A DNA stretch of 64,000 nt, from the NCBI RefSeq assembly GCF_034497705.1, contig NZ_JAXRUV010000001.1, positions 434,001 through 498,000 on the forward strand. Reading direction: 5' to 3'. Below the pieces are notes generated by a model. That model saw nothing but the letters and a program-made list of their open reading frames with translations, had not been told where the DNA came from and ran no database searches. This document shows positions 1-7,913 of the stretch, one piece after another. This DNA is from Marinococcus luteus_A (GTDB lineage: Bacteria; Bacillota; Bacilli; Bacillales; Marinococcaceae). The position numbers were made by a program, and so were the translations under genes. How positions within the stretch are numbered: the stretch's first letter is position 1; every line of letters starts with the position of its first letter.

Positions 1-165
1 GAAGGAATCCGGATAATATTTTTTCACTCCGCCAGATGCAGTCTCCCCGATTTTTAATAGAATTTTGTTCGCAATACTCAGCGTAGTAGCAGAAAAATAT
101 AACAATTGTTGAATGCCATTACGCGATGTAAGATGAAATGGACAACTGCTAAGGAAGGCGATTAT
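1..165. other. Window edge, no assignable gene
   Basis: The first 165 bases hold no ORF I can assign. The minus strand of about 1-100 can be read without a stop for some 30 codons and could be the beginning or a remnant of a gene running off the left edge, but it has no convincing start or motif. The AT-rich stretch near 95-150 probably contains the promoter of the MerR gene that follows. Confidence 0.2.
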
Positions 166-597
166 ATGAACAGCAAACAAGCGGCGGAAATGTTTGACCT
201 CTCGGTCGACACACTTCGGTATTATGAACGCATCGGTGTGATTCCTCCAGTGAATAGGGGTGAAAATGGGTACCGGGATTACCAGATCAATGATTTGAAT
301 TGGATTTTTCTGGCCAAGAGTCTTCGTTCAGCAGGAATCCCTATTGCATCTTTGATTGAATTTTCGGAGCTGGCCAGATTAAGTGAAACGCAGAATGTTG
401 CCAGAGCCCAGAAGCAAATATTAGCGGACCAATTGAACGAGATAGACAATAAAATCAGCGAAATGAACGAAATACGCTCTATGTTGCAGTATAAGCTTGA
501 TACGTACGATGAGCATTTGGCTCAATTCAAAAATGGGGAACTGACGTCGGAAACTGTAGAAAAGTTATGGGAAATAAACCATTATACAAAAAACTGA
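166..597 (+). CDS. MerR family transcriptional regulator
   Basis: Cytoplasmic DNA-binding regulator of 143 residues. The N-terminal winged helix-turn-helix is clear (residues 1-70, with the MerR signature TLRYYERIGVIPP), followed by a long dimerisation helix rich in charged residues. An upstream in-frame start at 106 exists, but ATG 166 has the ribosome binding site AAGGAAGG 7 bases before it and begins where the family usually begins. No effector-binding cysteines are visible, so a metal sensor is unlikely. MerR proteins of this AdhR-like type often control an adjacent aldo/keto reductase or aldehyde dehydrogenase, and here the next gene is an aldo/keto reductase behind a MerR-type promoter. 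The effector is unknown. Confidence 0.85.
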   Translation: MNSKQAAEMFDLSVDTLRYYERIGVIPPVNRGENGYRDYQINDLNWIFLAKSLRSAGIPIASLIEFSELARLSETQNVARAQKQILADQLNEIDNKISEMNEIRSMLQYKLDTYDEHLAQFKNGELTSETVEKLWEINHYTKN

Positions 598-606
598 GCA
601 ATGCTC

Positions 607-637
607 TTGCCATGGAGTGCACTCCATAGTTTAAAGT
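607..637 (+). promoter_or_regulatory. MerR-type promoter with 19-bp spacer and palindrome
   Basis: A -35-like TTGCCA (607-612) and a -10-like TAAAGT (632-637) are 19 bp apart, the over-long spacing typical of MerR-activated promoters. The spacer carries the perfect 16-bp palindrome ATGGAGTGCACTCCAT (612-627). It lies between the MerR gene and the aldo/keto reductase and is most likely the target of the MerR protein. Binding is inferred. Confidence 0.7.
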
Positions 638-669
638 GAAGAGGAATGAAATTATAAGGAGGCAATACG

Positions 670-1519
670 ATGCAAACAGTTCAACTCAATAATGGGGTCG
701 AGATTCCGATTTTAGGTTTTGGCGTATATCAAATTCCTGCTGAAGAAACGGAACAAGCGGTGGCAGATGCCATTGAGGCTGGCTACCGTCACATTGACAC
801 AGCACAAGCTTATAAAAACGAAACAGAAGTGGGTGCGGGAATTAAGAATTCCGGCATCGCACGCGAGGAATTTTTTATCACGACTAAGATCTGGATCGAA
901 AATGTCACGTATGACGGTGTCATGAATTCGTTCCAGGGTTCACTTGACCGTCTTGGTTTGGACTATGTGGACCTGCCTGTTGATCCACCAGCCATATAAT
1001 GATGTTTATGGTGCGTGGCGGGCAATGGAAGAGCTTCAAAAAGAAGGGAAAATCCGGGCGATTGGTGTCTCAAATTTCGCTGTTGATCGTGTTGTGGACT
1101 TGTCTCTGTTTAATGAAATAACTCCAGCGATTAACCAAATTGAAATCAATCCATTCAATCAGCAAACAGAAGCGATAGAAGCTTTAAAAGAGGAAGGAGT
1201 TGTGCCGGAAGCATGGGCTCCGTTCGCAGAAGGCAAAAACAACATTTTTCAAAATGAAATTCTCACTGAAATCGGGAATAAATACAACAAGTCTGTAGCT
1301 CAAGTCATTGGCCGCTGGCTCTTGGAACAAGATGTGGTGGTTTTAGCAAAATCAACAAAGCTTGAACGCATGAAGGAAAATATCGACGTTTTTGATTTCA
1401 ATTTATCGGATGAAGATAAAAAAGCTATTGCCACGCTAAACATCGGAGAAAGCCAATTCTTCTCTCATTCGGATCCAAATATGATTAAAAGGCTTGCAGA
1501 TGCTAAATTAAATCTCTAA
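670..1519 (+). pseudogene. Aldo/keto reductase, interrupted by a 1-base frameshift
   Basis: NADPH-dependent reductase of aldehydes and ketones. The first frame (670-975) has the family start, the catalytic Asp and Tyr in HIDTAQAY and the catalytic Lys in TTKIW. The second frame (from about 977) continues with LLIHQPYND, which has the catalytic His, and runs to a normal C-terminus ending at 1519. Removing one C at 976-977 joins both into about 282 residues, the usual length. RBS AAGGAGG lies 8 bases before ATG 670. The rest shows no decay, so this is a very recent mutation or a sequencing error. As written, the product ends after about 109 residues and would be inactive. Confidence 0.85.
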
Positions 1520-1539
1520 TTGATGAGATGTATCTCCCG

Positions 1540-1647
1540 GTGAAAGTGATGATCTTAGGAGATGCTGGTCAGCTCGGCAAAATGGTAACAGGTGATCTGT
1601 TAGCCCAGACGGATGTTAAGCTTGTTCTGTATGGACGTAATCCATGA
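1540..1647 (+). pseudogene. N-terminal stump of an NAD(P)-binding (NmrA/SDR-like) protein
   Basis: A 35-codon reading begins at GTG 1540 and encodes a Rossmann-type start: a beta strand, the glycine motif GDAGQLGK and a second strand ending in VLYGRNP before a TGA at 1645. This is how atypical short-chain dehydrogenases of the NAD(P)H-binding/NmrA group begin, which are normally over 200 residues long. Everything after the second strand is missing and the alcohol dehydrogenase gene starts 45 bases on. I read it as the remnant of a deleted gene at a recombination junction. A functional short peptide is unlikely. Confidence 0.6.
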
Positions 1648-1691
1648 AATTATCTCCAATTTAAATATTTATGACAAGGTGGGAATCAGCT

Positions 1692-2726
1692 ATGAAAGCA
1701 AATATCATGTACGAAGCGGGCGATGTCCGTGTGGAAGACGTACCGAAGCCGCAAGTGCAGGAGCCGACGGACAGCGTGCTGAAGGTGGTCGCTGCCTGCA
1801 TCTGCGGGAGTGATCTGCATCCGTACCGCCATATGCATGCCGATGAGCAGGGCGGAGGCGAACCGATGGGCCACGAAGTGATCGGACGCATCGAAGAGAT
1901 GGGCTCCGGCGTGACGGACTTCAAGAAAGGAGATCTCGTCGTGGTGCCATTTGCATATGGGGATAATACATGCCCATACTGCCAGGAAGGGCTGCAGACG
2001 TCCTGTGTGAACGGCGGATTTATGAGCGGCTGCCAGGCGGAATATGTACGTATCCCGCAGGCTCAGGGGAGCATGTTTAAGCTGCCGGACCACATCGGTG
2101 ACGATTCGCCGCTGCTTCCGTCCCTGTTAACGATTTCGGACGTTTATGGCACCGGCTATCATGCAGCTATTATGGGCGGTGTAAACGAAAACACGACCGT
2201 CACCGTAGTGGGTGACGGAGCTGTCGGATTGCTTGCTGTGCTGTCTGCGAAAAAACTCGGCGCTCCGAAAATTATTTTAATGGGACGCCACAAAGAACGC
2301 ACCGACCTTGGAGTGGAATTCGGCGCCACGGACGTCGTTTCCGAGCGCGGCGAGGAAGGCATTGCCAAAGTCCGTAAGCTGACGAACGGCGAAGGAACCC
2401 ACGTTGTGCTGGAGTGCGTCGGGCTGATGCCGGCCTATGACATGAGCGTGGGTGCTGTCCGCCCGGGCGGTGTGATCAGCCGTGTGGGCGCCCCGCAGTA
2501 TGAGGAGGCGCCGGTAGGGTTTACGAGCCTTTTCCGGCACAATATTACATTGACGGGAGGTCCAGCTCCGACCCGTGCCTACATGGAGGAGCTGCTGCCG
2601 GACATTCTCGACGGCACCCTTGACCCGGGTCGCGTGTTTGACGTTACGATGGGAATCGAAGATGTGCCGGAGGGCTACCGGGCGATGAACGACCGTGAAG
2701 CACTTAAAGTGCTGGTGAAGCCGTAG
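1692..2726 (+). CDS. Zinc-dependent alcohol dehydrogenase (MDR family)
   Basis: Cytoplasmic NAD(P)-dependent alcohol dehydrogenase of 344 residues. The N-terminal GroES-like domain shows the catalytic-zinc Cys and the Asp in CGSDLHPYRH and the GHE motif (GEPMGHEVIG). A structural-zinc-like Cys cluster around residues 94-110 follows (CPYCQEGLQTSC), although with fewer Cys than the classic four. The Rossmann domain carries GDGAVGLLAV near residue 170. Start ATG 1692 is preferred over 1671 because AGGTGGG lies 8 bases upstream and the family begins MKA. GC content is clearly higher than in the preceding genes, which marks a change of sequence history at about 1,690. The substrate cannot be told. 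Confidence 0.9.
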   Translation: MKANIMYEAGDVRVEDVPKPQVQEPTDSVLKVVAACICGSDLHPYRHMHADEQGGGEPMGHEVIGRIEEMGSGVTDFKKGDLVVVPFAYGDNTCPYCQEGLQTSCVNGGFMSGCQAEYVRIPQAQGSMFKLPDHIGDDSPLLPSLLTISDVYGTGYHAAIMGGVNENTTVTVVGDGAVGLLAVLSAKKLGAPKIILMGRHKERTDLGVEFGATDVVSERGEEGIAKVRKLTNGEGTHVVLECVGLMPAYDMSVGAVRPGGVISRVGAPQYEEAPVGFTSLFRHNITLTGGPAPTRAYMEELLPDILDGTLDPGRVFDVTMGIEDVPEGYRAMNDREALKVLVKP

Positions 2727-2745
2727 GATAAGCGGAGAATTGGTT

Positions 2746-2781
2746 AAGGGAAAACGCATTTATTTGTGTTTTCCCTTTTTT
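2746..2781 (+). terminator. Rho-independent terminator after the alcohol dehydrogenase
   Basis: A 12-bp stem AAGGGAAAACGC / GTGTTTTCCCTT with an 8-base loop is followed by a T-rich run, 20 bases after the stop codon. Confidence 0.9.
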
Positions 2782-2867
2782 ATATTAATGTTAATAAATG
2801 CGCTTGGAAGCTATTCCAAATTATGGGATGATAAACGAAATGATGAATAAAGGAGAGGGGGGGTAAC

Positions 2868-3271
2868 TTGTCTCCTAATACTACACTCTTATATTTTTTA
2901 CTGCTGCTTTTTTCTATCATGATTGTCATGGGAGTGTTAGTTCCCTGGCTCGCCCGCAAGTGGTATATCAGGCGGAACGGCCGCCTACGGGAGCGCAGGC
3001 ACGCCAATGATACGCACCGGAAATTAACGTTTGGAGCTATCGCAGTAACCATTTTCGTATCACTGTTTGCAAATATTTTTGATCTACTTCCAGAAGTTTT
3101 GGGGTTAATTCTGCTTCTTGGGTGCTTGTTCATTTATGTCACAGGAAGCACATATTTATGGAAAAAGAGAGCAACAATAAAGACGATTACCGCTACGAGC
3201 TCATGGTTAACGGGGGAGCAGTGATCGGGGGAGGCCTGCTTATACTGGTATGGGTCGTATTTATATTTTGA
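2868..3271 (+). pseudogene. Small membrane protein, frameshifted in an A-run; paralogue of the 14405 gene
   Basis: The reading from TTG 2868 (RBS AGGAGAGG) encodes a membrane helix, the motif RKWYIRRNGRLR and two more helices. It then enters A5 at 3162-3166 and runs out of frame to a stop at 3224. With one more A the reading continues as DDYRYELMVNGGAV plus a fourth helix to TGA at 3269. The protein encoded at 14405-14818 has the same layout throughout (RKWYIKRNGGLR, then NDYRYEWFVHGG and a final helix), so the shift is secure by comparison. The intact protein would have about 134 residues and four membrane segments. Function unknown. Slippage, phase variation or sequencing error could each explain the missing A. 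Confidence 0.75.
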
Positions 3272-3326
3272 CGGAGCTGTTTTACTTATATTATTAAACA
3301 GCTATCACCATTAAAGGAGCGTATGC

Positions 3327-3539
3327 ATGGTTACGGTTATATTGCTCTGTATCGTGATTGCAGGAGTGGGGCTATGGATTCGCGGCCGAAGGAAAGGAGC
3401 ACGAATGGAGGTATTTATCGGAGCCCTGGGCACAGTAGCTCCGCTGCTGTATTTGGGCGGAGGCGGAATGCTTCTGCCGCTGACGCCGCTGTTTGCGCTA
3501 GGGGCTGTCTATTGGCCGGGGAGCGCAGCCGGTAATTAG
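3327..3539 (+). CDS. Small hydrophobic protein
   Basis: A 70-residue protein with an N-terminal membrane helix (residues 1-18), a short basic stretch (RGRRKGAR) and a second hydrophobic half rich in Gly and Leu. ATG 3327 has AAAGGAG 9 bases upstream; an overlapping ATG at 3323 opens another frame of non-membrane composition that I reject. It lies 56 bases behind the frameshifted membrane gene and 39 bases before another small membrane gene, so the three are probably co-transcribed. No recognisable family. Confidence 0.5.
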   Translation: MVTVILLCIVIAGVGLWIRGRRKGARMEVFIGALGTVAPLLYLGGGGMLLPLTPLFALGAVYWPGSAAGN

Positions 3540-3578
3540 TGCCAATACCTCAAACTTTATAAAGAGGAGGCCTTTATA

Positions 3579-3845
3579 ATGCTCGAGAAGCTGGCTTACG
3601 CTTTTTGTTGGCTGTTACTGCTTGCCGGATTTTCCTTTTACACACCGTGGATGCCTTTCGGATGGTCGATTTATGATGGCGGGATTGGGGCGTTCATTCT
3701 AATAGTAATTAATTTCTGCTTATTTGGAGTTTTTGCGTTCGCTCTGGCTCTTGCCCTGCAAAGCAGAGTGCTGATTATTCTCAGTATCTTGCTGCTTATC
3801 ATGCCATTTATTACCGTTGGCATCTGGATGCTGCTAGGTATCTGA
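3579..3845 (+). CDS. Small integral membrane protein
   Basis: An 88-residue protein made almost entirely of three membrane helices (about residues 5-24, 35-60 and 62-86) joined by very short loops. The RBS AGAGGAGG lies 8 bases before ATG 3579, a strong translation signal. It follows the 70-residue hydrophobic protein by 39 bases in the same direction. I do not recognise a family. Coding status rests on the strong RBS and the coherent membrane topology. Confidence 0.65.
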   Translation: MLEKLAYAFCWLLLLAGFSFYTPWMPFGWSIYDGGIGAFILIVINFCLFGVFAFALALALQSRVLIILSILLLIMPFITVGIWMLLGI

Positions 3846-3884
3846 TTAATCTATAACAAGCGTCCAGTTTACTGTATAAAAAAT

Positions 3885-4079
3885 TTAATTATCCCATTTC
3901 CTGGTTCCATTCTTCCAATTTTTATCGGTTGCGGATATTTTCCAAGTGTGCATTATTGAAATCACCAATAAACCTGTGAGAGTATATAAAAATACTAAGC
4001 AGCCAAGCTTTTCATCCGGTATATTCTTCCAGTAAAATCCCTGCCTGGCGCTGAATAAACACGCCATCATAATTATCAT
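3885..4079 (-). CDS. Possible small membrane protein (doubtful)
   Basis: A 64-codon minus-strand reading with one membrane helix near residues 27-44 and a basic C-terminal tail. There is no Shine-Dalgarno sequence before its ATG, and an in-frame TAA lies three codons upstream. The composition is protein-like and the ORF faces away from its neighbours. It may be a fragment of a larger membrane protein or a chance ORF. Confidence 0.25.
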   Translation of the reverse strand: MIIMMACLFSARQGFYWKNIPDEKLGCLVFLYTLTGLLVISIMHTWKISATDKNWKNGTRKWDN

Positions 4080-4283
4080 GTTTACTTATATTCACCAGAG
4101 GTTATATATAAAGATATTAAAGTGAGCAGACAGTGGAATTGGAAGAAGAAGGAAGTTAAGCAGGCGCACATTATACAAATATGACGATGGGGAGCGGAGA
4201 AGACGTTACGTAAAAAGTAATGGAAAACAAGGAAGCATATGAATCGTGCTATAGCTTTGTGCTATGGAAAGGGGTATTTTTTT

Positions 4284-4568
4284 ATGCAGGAGCAATGCGA
4301 AAATATCACGCTGGACGACATTATGTTAACGTGTGACGGATACTTGCATGTAGTAATGGAAGGGGAGCGGTCACTGCATTTGAAGGACAATGACGGCTTT
4401 CGTTATTACTACGATAAAAAAACGCAATGGATTTATGCAGATAACGGCCGGAGCGGCTGGAATTTCCTGAGCGTTGTTGAAAAACCACAAACCACCTCAT
4501 ATAGAAGCAACCTGCTCGAACGGGTGAAGCTGAGACTTAAAAAGTGGAAGTGGGCTTTTGATAATTAA
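4284..4568 (+). CDS. Hypothetical protein, 94 residues
   Basis: A soluble protein with no membrane segment. Its middle is rich in aromatic and charged residues (FRYYYDKKTQWIYADNG) and suggests a small beta-rich fold; the C-terminal 20 residues are basic (ERVKLRLKKWKW). ATG 4284 is chosen over 4239 because GAAAGGGG precedes it by about 9 bases. It is followed by a terminator at 4607-4639, so it is a transcription unit end. Family not recognised. Confidence 0.55.
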   Translation: MQEQCENITLDDIMLTCDGYLHVVMEGERSLHLKDNDGFRYYYDKKTQWIYADNGRSGWNFLSVVEKPQTTSYRSNLLERVKLRLKKWKWAFDN

Positions 4569-4606
4569 GAAAAATGGAGCGCATTATTTAAATGAAGATT
4601 AATGAG

Positions 4607-4639
4607 GCAGAGGCTACCTCCCAGGGGCCTCTGCTTTTT
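4607..4639 (+). terminator. Rho-independent terminator
   Basis: Perfect 8-bp stem GCAGAGGC / GCCTCTGC with a 12-base loop, followed by TTTTTAT. It ends the unit of the 4284 gene. Confidence 0.85.
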
Positions 4640-4650
4640 ATATGCGCAAA

Positions 4651-4682
4651 AAAGCGTCCCCCGTTTTGGAGGGCGCTTTCTG
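4651..4682 (-). terminator. Terminator of the lost alkaline phosphatase gene
   Basis: Read on the minus strand, AAAGCG ... CGCTTT with inner CCTCC/GGGGG pairing is followed by TTTTTT. It lies 10 bases past the stop codon of the phosphatase remnant and so is its original terminator. Confidence 0.75.
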
Positions 4683-4692
4683 AAAAGCTGCG

Positions 4693-4797
4693 CTATTTCA
4701 TTGCCTGCTGCATGGCGTCAAAGACTTCCGTGTTCTGTAGGTTTCCGGAGAACGCTTCTTCGCCCGGGCCTTCAGCATATACGGTATTATTAGTGTT
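4693..4797 (-). pseudogene. C-terminal stump of an alkaline phosphatase
   Basis: On the minus strand about 33 codons end in TAG at 4693-4695 and read VYAEGPGEEAFSGNLQNTE followed by a short helix. The pattern VYAxGPGxxxFxGxxxNT near the C-terminus is characteristic of PhoA-type alkaline phosphatases, which carry a zinc-ligand His shortly before it. All upstream sequence, including the active site, is missing: within about 10 codons before the motif the reading turns into AT-rich intergenic DNA. This is a deletion remnant, still followed by its terminator. No product is expected. Confidence 0.6.
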
Positions 4798-4858
4798 TAA
4801 ACTTCCTGTAAAGGAAATAATGAAAATATGTTAAAAAATTTACAAATGAAATTTATTG

Positions 4859-4905
4859 TTTCAATTAAACAGGTGTTTGACTGTTTGATTAAAGAAGTAT
4901 AAGAT
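4859..4905 (+). promoter_or_regulatory. Promoter and operator-like dyad of cadCA
   Basis: A dyad AAACAG (4867-4872) / CTGTTT (4881-4886), extended by AAT/ATT, overlaps a -35-like TTGACT (4877-4882). A -10-like TATAAG lies at 4898-4903, 15 bp further, which is shorter than ideal. ArsR/CadC repressors bind AT-rich 12-2-12 type dyads over their own promoter, so this is the likely operator. The exact operator limits are inference. Confidence 0.5.
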
Positions 4906-4950
4906 TCAATTAAATAAACAATTAATTGTAAGAATGGAAGGAAGATTTGT

Positions 4951-5322
4951 ATGGCTAAAACTAACGATCAGTGTGAAATATACTGCTTTGACCCGGAAAA
5001 GGTGGCCCGCGTCCAGGATCAGGTCGGGCAGGTGGATGCGCGCAGCGCTTCGCAGTGGTTTAAAGTGCTTGCCGACGAAACCCGGTACAAGGTAGCTTAC
5101 GCCCTCAGCGTCGAAGGTGAGCTTTGCGGCTGTGACCTGGCTAATATTCTGGGAGCCTCAACGGCCACGGTTTCTCATCATCTGCGGATCCTCCGCCAGG
5201 CGGGCGCCGTCACCTACCGCCGGGAGGGAAAGCTGGTGTTCTATACACTCGCCGGAAATCAGATTACTCAACTGCTTGGAGGCATGGCACCGGGGATGGA
5301 GGAGAAGCCGCTTGGCATCTAA
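4951..5322 (+). CDS. cadC: CadC-type metal-sensing ArsR repressor
   Basis: Homodimeric winged-helix repressor of 123 residues that releases DNA on binding Cd(II), Pb(II) or Zn(II). Cys8 and Cys12 (CEIYC) plus Cys59 and Cys61 (ELCGCD) match the four-Cys alpha3N sensor site of CadC. The recognition helix is around residues 70-82 (TATVSHHLRILRQAG). The C-terminal alpha5 zinc site of classical CadC is not conserved: Asn, Gln and Thr stand where Asp and His are expected. This argues for a sensor using only the alpha3N site. RBS GGAAGGAAG precedes ATG 4951. It overlaps cadA by 11 bases and the two form one operon. Confidence 0.93.
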   Translation: MAKTNDQCEIYCFDPEKVARVQDQVGQVDARSASQWFKVLADETRYKVAYALSVEGELCGCDLANILGASTATVSHHLRILRQAGAVTYRREGKLVFYTLAGNQITQLLGGMAPGMEEKPLGI

Positions 5323-7861
5323 AGAGAAACCCCTTGAACGAAAATCAGCGGAGAAAGGATGCTCCTGCTGCAGCCGGGAAGAGACCGGCTCTGCTCCGGC
5401 ATCAGAACGATCGTCCCGCAGCTTTTCGATCAATGTAACACCAGTCCAGGAAACGTCCTGCTGCAGTCCGGATCACGCGGGCGAAGAGGAAAGATGCTGC
5501 GAGCCGGAGGCACCCGCAAATCAAAAGGAGCCAGACAAAAAAGCTCCAGCGGACGAATACACCTTTCAGGTGGAGGGGATGGACTGTCCATCGTGCGCGT
5601 CTACGCTGCAAAAGGGCGTGTACCGTCTGCCCGGAGTGCAGGAGGCAAAGGTGCAGTACACGACCGGCAGCATGCAGGTGTCCACCGACGGGACGCTGGC
5701 TCCGGCAATGATCAAGCAAACGGTGCAGCGGCTCGGGTATGACACACAGCTGCCGGCAGCAGATGCTAGAGAAGCCTATAACATTTACGGCATGGACTGC
5801 GGCTCCTGCGCCGCGACCGTCAGCAAACACTTTGCGCAGCTCGAAGGCGTGCGGGACGTACAGGTGCAGTTTGCGACGGGAAAGATGACCCTCGATCACG
5901 AGCTGCCGCAGGAAACAGTCAAAGAGGAGGTCCGCCGGCTCGGATTTGAAGCGGAGCCAGTCGACGATCGCGGCTCGTCTGCCAGCCGGCCGGAGGCCTC
6001 TCCGCTCCGCGGAATGACAAATACGATCGTCTCCGGCGGACTTCTGCTGGCCGGTATTGCCAGCTCGCTGATGCCGGTCCCGGCGATCATTTCAATTATG
6101 CTGTATCTTTCTGTAATTGTCGTCGGGGGCTACAAGCCGGCGAAAAGCGCGTATTTTGCCATTAAAAGCCGGTCGCTTGATATGAACGTGCTCATGATAG
6201 GAGCTGCGATCGGCGCTCCGCTCATCGGGGAATACTTTGAAGGGGCGCTTGTCGTCTGGCTGTTTGCGCTCGGAAACGCTCTGCAGCAGTATTCGGTTGC
6301 TAAAACGCGCAAATCAATCAGCCATCTGATGGATCTGGCGCCGGCGGAGGCCTGGGTGAAAGCAGGGGACACATGGATCCGGCGTCCGGTGAAGGAGGTA
6401 CGTCTTGGCCAGACGATGCTCATTAAGCCGGGAGAAAAGATTCCTCTGGACGGCACTATTCGCGAAGGACACTCGATGGTCGACCAGTCCCCAATCACCG
6501 GGGAATCACTCCCGATCGATAAAGAATCCGGAGATAAAGTATATGCCGGTACGCTGAATGACTTCGGCAGCCTGGAAGTCGAGGTGACCGCACGTCCGGA
6601 GGACACGACGCTTGCACGGATTATTCATTTAGTGGAAGAGGCGCAGGAGCAGCAGGCACCGACCCAGAGCTTCGTGGACCGGTTCGCCGCCGTGTACACG
6701 CCGATAGTGTTTGCCGCGGCGATCGCCGTGATTGTCGTACCACCGCTGATTGGCTTTGGCGGCTGGGCGGACTGGGTGTACCGCGGACTGGCGCTGCTTG
6801 TTGTGGCCTGCCCGTGTGCGCTCGTTATTTCGACGCCGGTGGCCATCGTGTCGGCGATCGGCAACGCGGCCAAGCAGGGCGTGCTGATTAAAGGCGGAGC
6901 CTTTCTTGAAGCCGCCGGCACCCTGAATGCCCTCGCCTTTGATAAGACGGGGACGCTCACTGAAGGGAAGCCTGTCGTGGAAAAAGTATACGCCAAAGAC
7001 GGCGACGAGGACCGGCTGCTTTCGGTTGCGTCGACCCTGGAGGCATACTCCAACCACCCAATTGCCCGTGCGATTACAGCGTACGCCAGGGAACAGAAGG
7101 TGACTCCTCTTGAAGGGGTGAACTTCTACGCGGAGCCCGGAAAAGGCGTATCCGGTACGATCCAGGGTAAAGCGTATGCGGCTGGAAAGCCCGAGTGGCT
7201 GAAGGAAAAGGGCATTCAGACGGAGCAGATTCAGGAGGAAATCCAGAAGCTGCAGAATGAAGGCATGACCGTCGTTTTGATCGGAGACGGAGAGAGCATT
7301 TTGGGCTACGTAGGGGTCGCCGACAAAATCCGGCCGGTATCCTCGGAAGCGGTACAGTCGCTTCATAAAAACGGCATCCGTGAATTGACCGTCCTCACCG
7401 GCGACAATGAAGGCACCGCCGCGAAAATTGCGGGCCAGGCGAACATTGACCGGTACATGGCCGGGCTGCTCCCGGAGGACAAAGCAAAAGCAGTCTGTAC
7501 GCTCCAGCAGGAAGGACGCCGTGTCGGCATGGTGGGTGACGGCATCAATGATGCGCCGGCGCTTGCCACCGCGGACATCGGCATTGCGATGGGAGGAGCC
7601 GGGGCAGACACATCGATGGAAGCGGCCGACATCGTTTTGATGGCGGACAATCTCGAAAAGCTGCCGTATACGATCCGGCTCAGCCGCAAGGCGCTTCGCA
7701 TCATTAAGCAGAACATCTGGTTTGCGGTACTGATTAAAGTCGCCGCCCTGTTGCTGATTGTGCCGGACATGTTAACGCTCTGGATGGCAGTGCTCAGCGA
7801 CACCGGAGCAGCACTCATTGTCGTGGCAAACAGCCTGAGGCTGTTCCGGCTGCGGGGATAA
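5312..7861 (+). CDS. cadA: Cadmium/zinc/lead-exporting P1B-type ATPase
   Basis: ATP-driven efflux pump in the cytoplasmic membrane, 849 residues from TTG 5312. This start has GGAGGA 8 bases before it and overlaps the cadC end; upstream codons in this frame are out-of-frame cadC. Two heavy-metal-associated domains carry GMDCPSC (about residue 88) and GMDCGSC (about 159). Further on are the membrane CPC motif in ACPCALV (about 500), the phosphorylation motif DKTGTLT (about 544) and GDGINDAPA (about 740). An N-terminal extension holds three Cys pairs (CSCC, CC, CC) absent from the common one-domain CadA, so extra soft-metal binding is likely. It is regulated with cadC. Confidence 0.95.
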   Translation: MASKEKPLERKSAEKGCSCCSREETGSAPASERSSRSFSINVTPVQETSCCSPDHAGEEERCCEPEAPANQKEPDKKAPADEYTFQVEGMDCPSCASTLQKGVYRLPGVQEAKVQYTTGSMQVSTDGTLAPAMIKQTVQRLGYDTQLPAADAREAYNIYGMDCGSCAATVSKHFAQLEGVRDVQVQFATGKMTLDHELPQETVKEEVRRLGFEAEPVDDRGSSASRPEASPLRGMTNTIVSGGLLLAGIASSLMPVPAIISIMLYLSVIVVGGYKPAKSAYFAIKSRSLDMNVLMIGAAIGAPLIGEYFEGALVVWLFALGNALQQYSVAKTRKSISHLMDLAPAEAWVKAGDTWIRRPVKEVRLGQTMLIKPGEKIPLDGTIREGHSMVDQSPITGESLPIDKESGDKVYAGTLNDFGSLEVEVTARPEDTTLARIIHLVEEAQEQQAPTQSFVDRFAAVYTPIVFAAAIAVIVVPPLIGFGGWADWVYRGLALLVVACPCALVISTPVAIVSAIGNAAKQGVLIKGGAFLEAAGTLNALAFDKTGTLTEGKPVVEKVYAKDGDEDRLLSVASTLEAYSNHPIARAITAYAREQKVTPLEGVNFYAEPGKGVSGTIQGKAYAAGKPEWLKEKGIQTEQIQEEIQKLQNEGMTVVLIGDGESILGYVGVADKIRPVSSEAVQSLHKNGIRELTVLTGDNEGTAAKIAGQANIDRYMAGLLPEDKAKAVCTLQQEGRRVGMVGDGINDAPALATADIGIAMGGAGADTSMEAADIVLMADNLEKLPYTIRLSRKALRIIKQNIWFAVLIKVAALLLIVPDMLTLWMAVLSDTGAALIVVANSLRLFRLRG

Positions 7862-7882
7862 ATGGTGGTAATATAGTATAAA

Positions 7883-7909
7883 AGCCAGACGGCGCCGCCT
7901 GGCTTTTTG
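7883..7909. terminator. Bidirectional terminator between cadA and znuA
   Basis: Stem AGCCAG ... CTGGCT with an inner GGCGCC palindrome. A T-run follows on the plus strand and a shorter TTTT on the minus strand. It separates two converging operons. Confidence 0.85.
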
Positions 7910-7913
7910 CTGT

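Noticed and set aside
6629..7366. Long minus-strand ORFs opposite cadA and other GC-rich genes
   Set aside because: They mirror the codon bias of the real genes and lack starts, ribosome binding sites and motifs.
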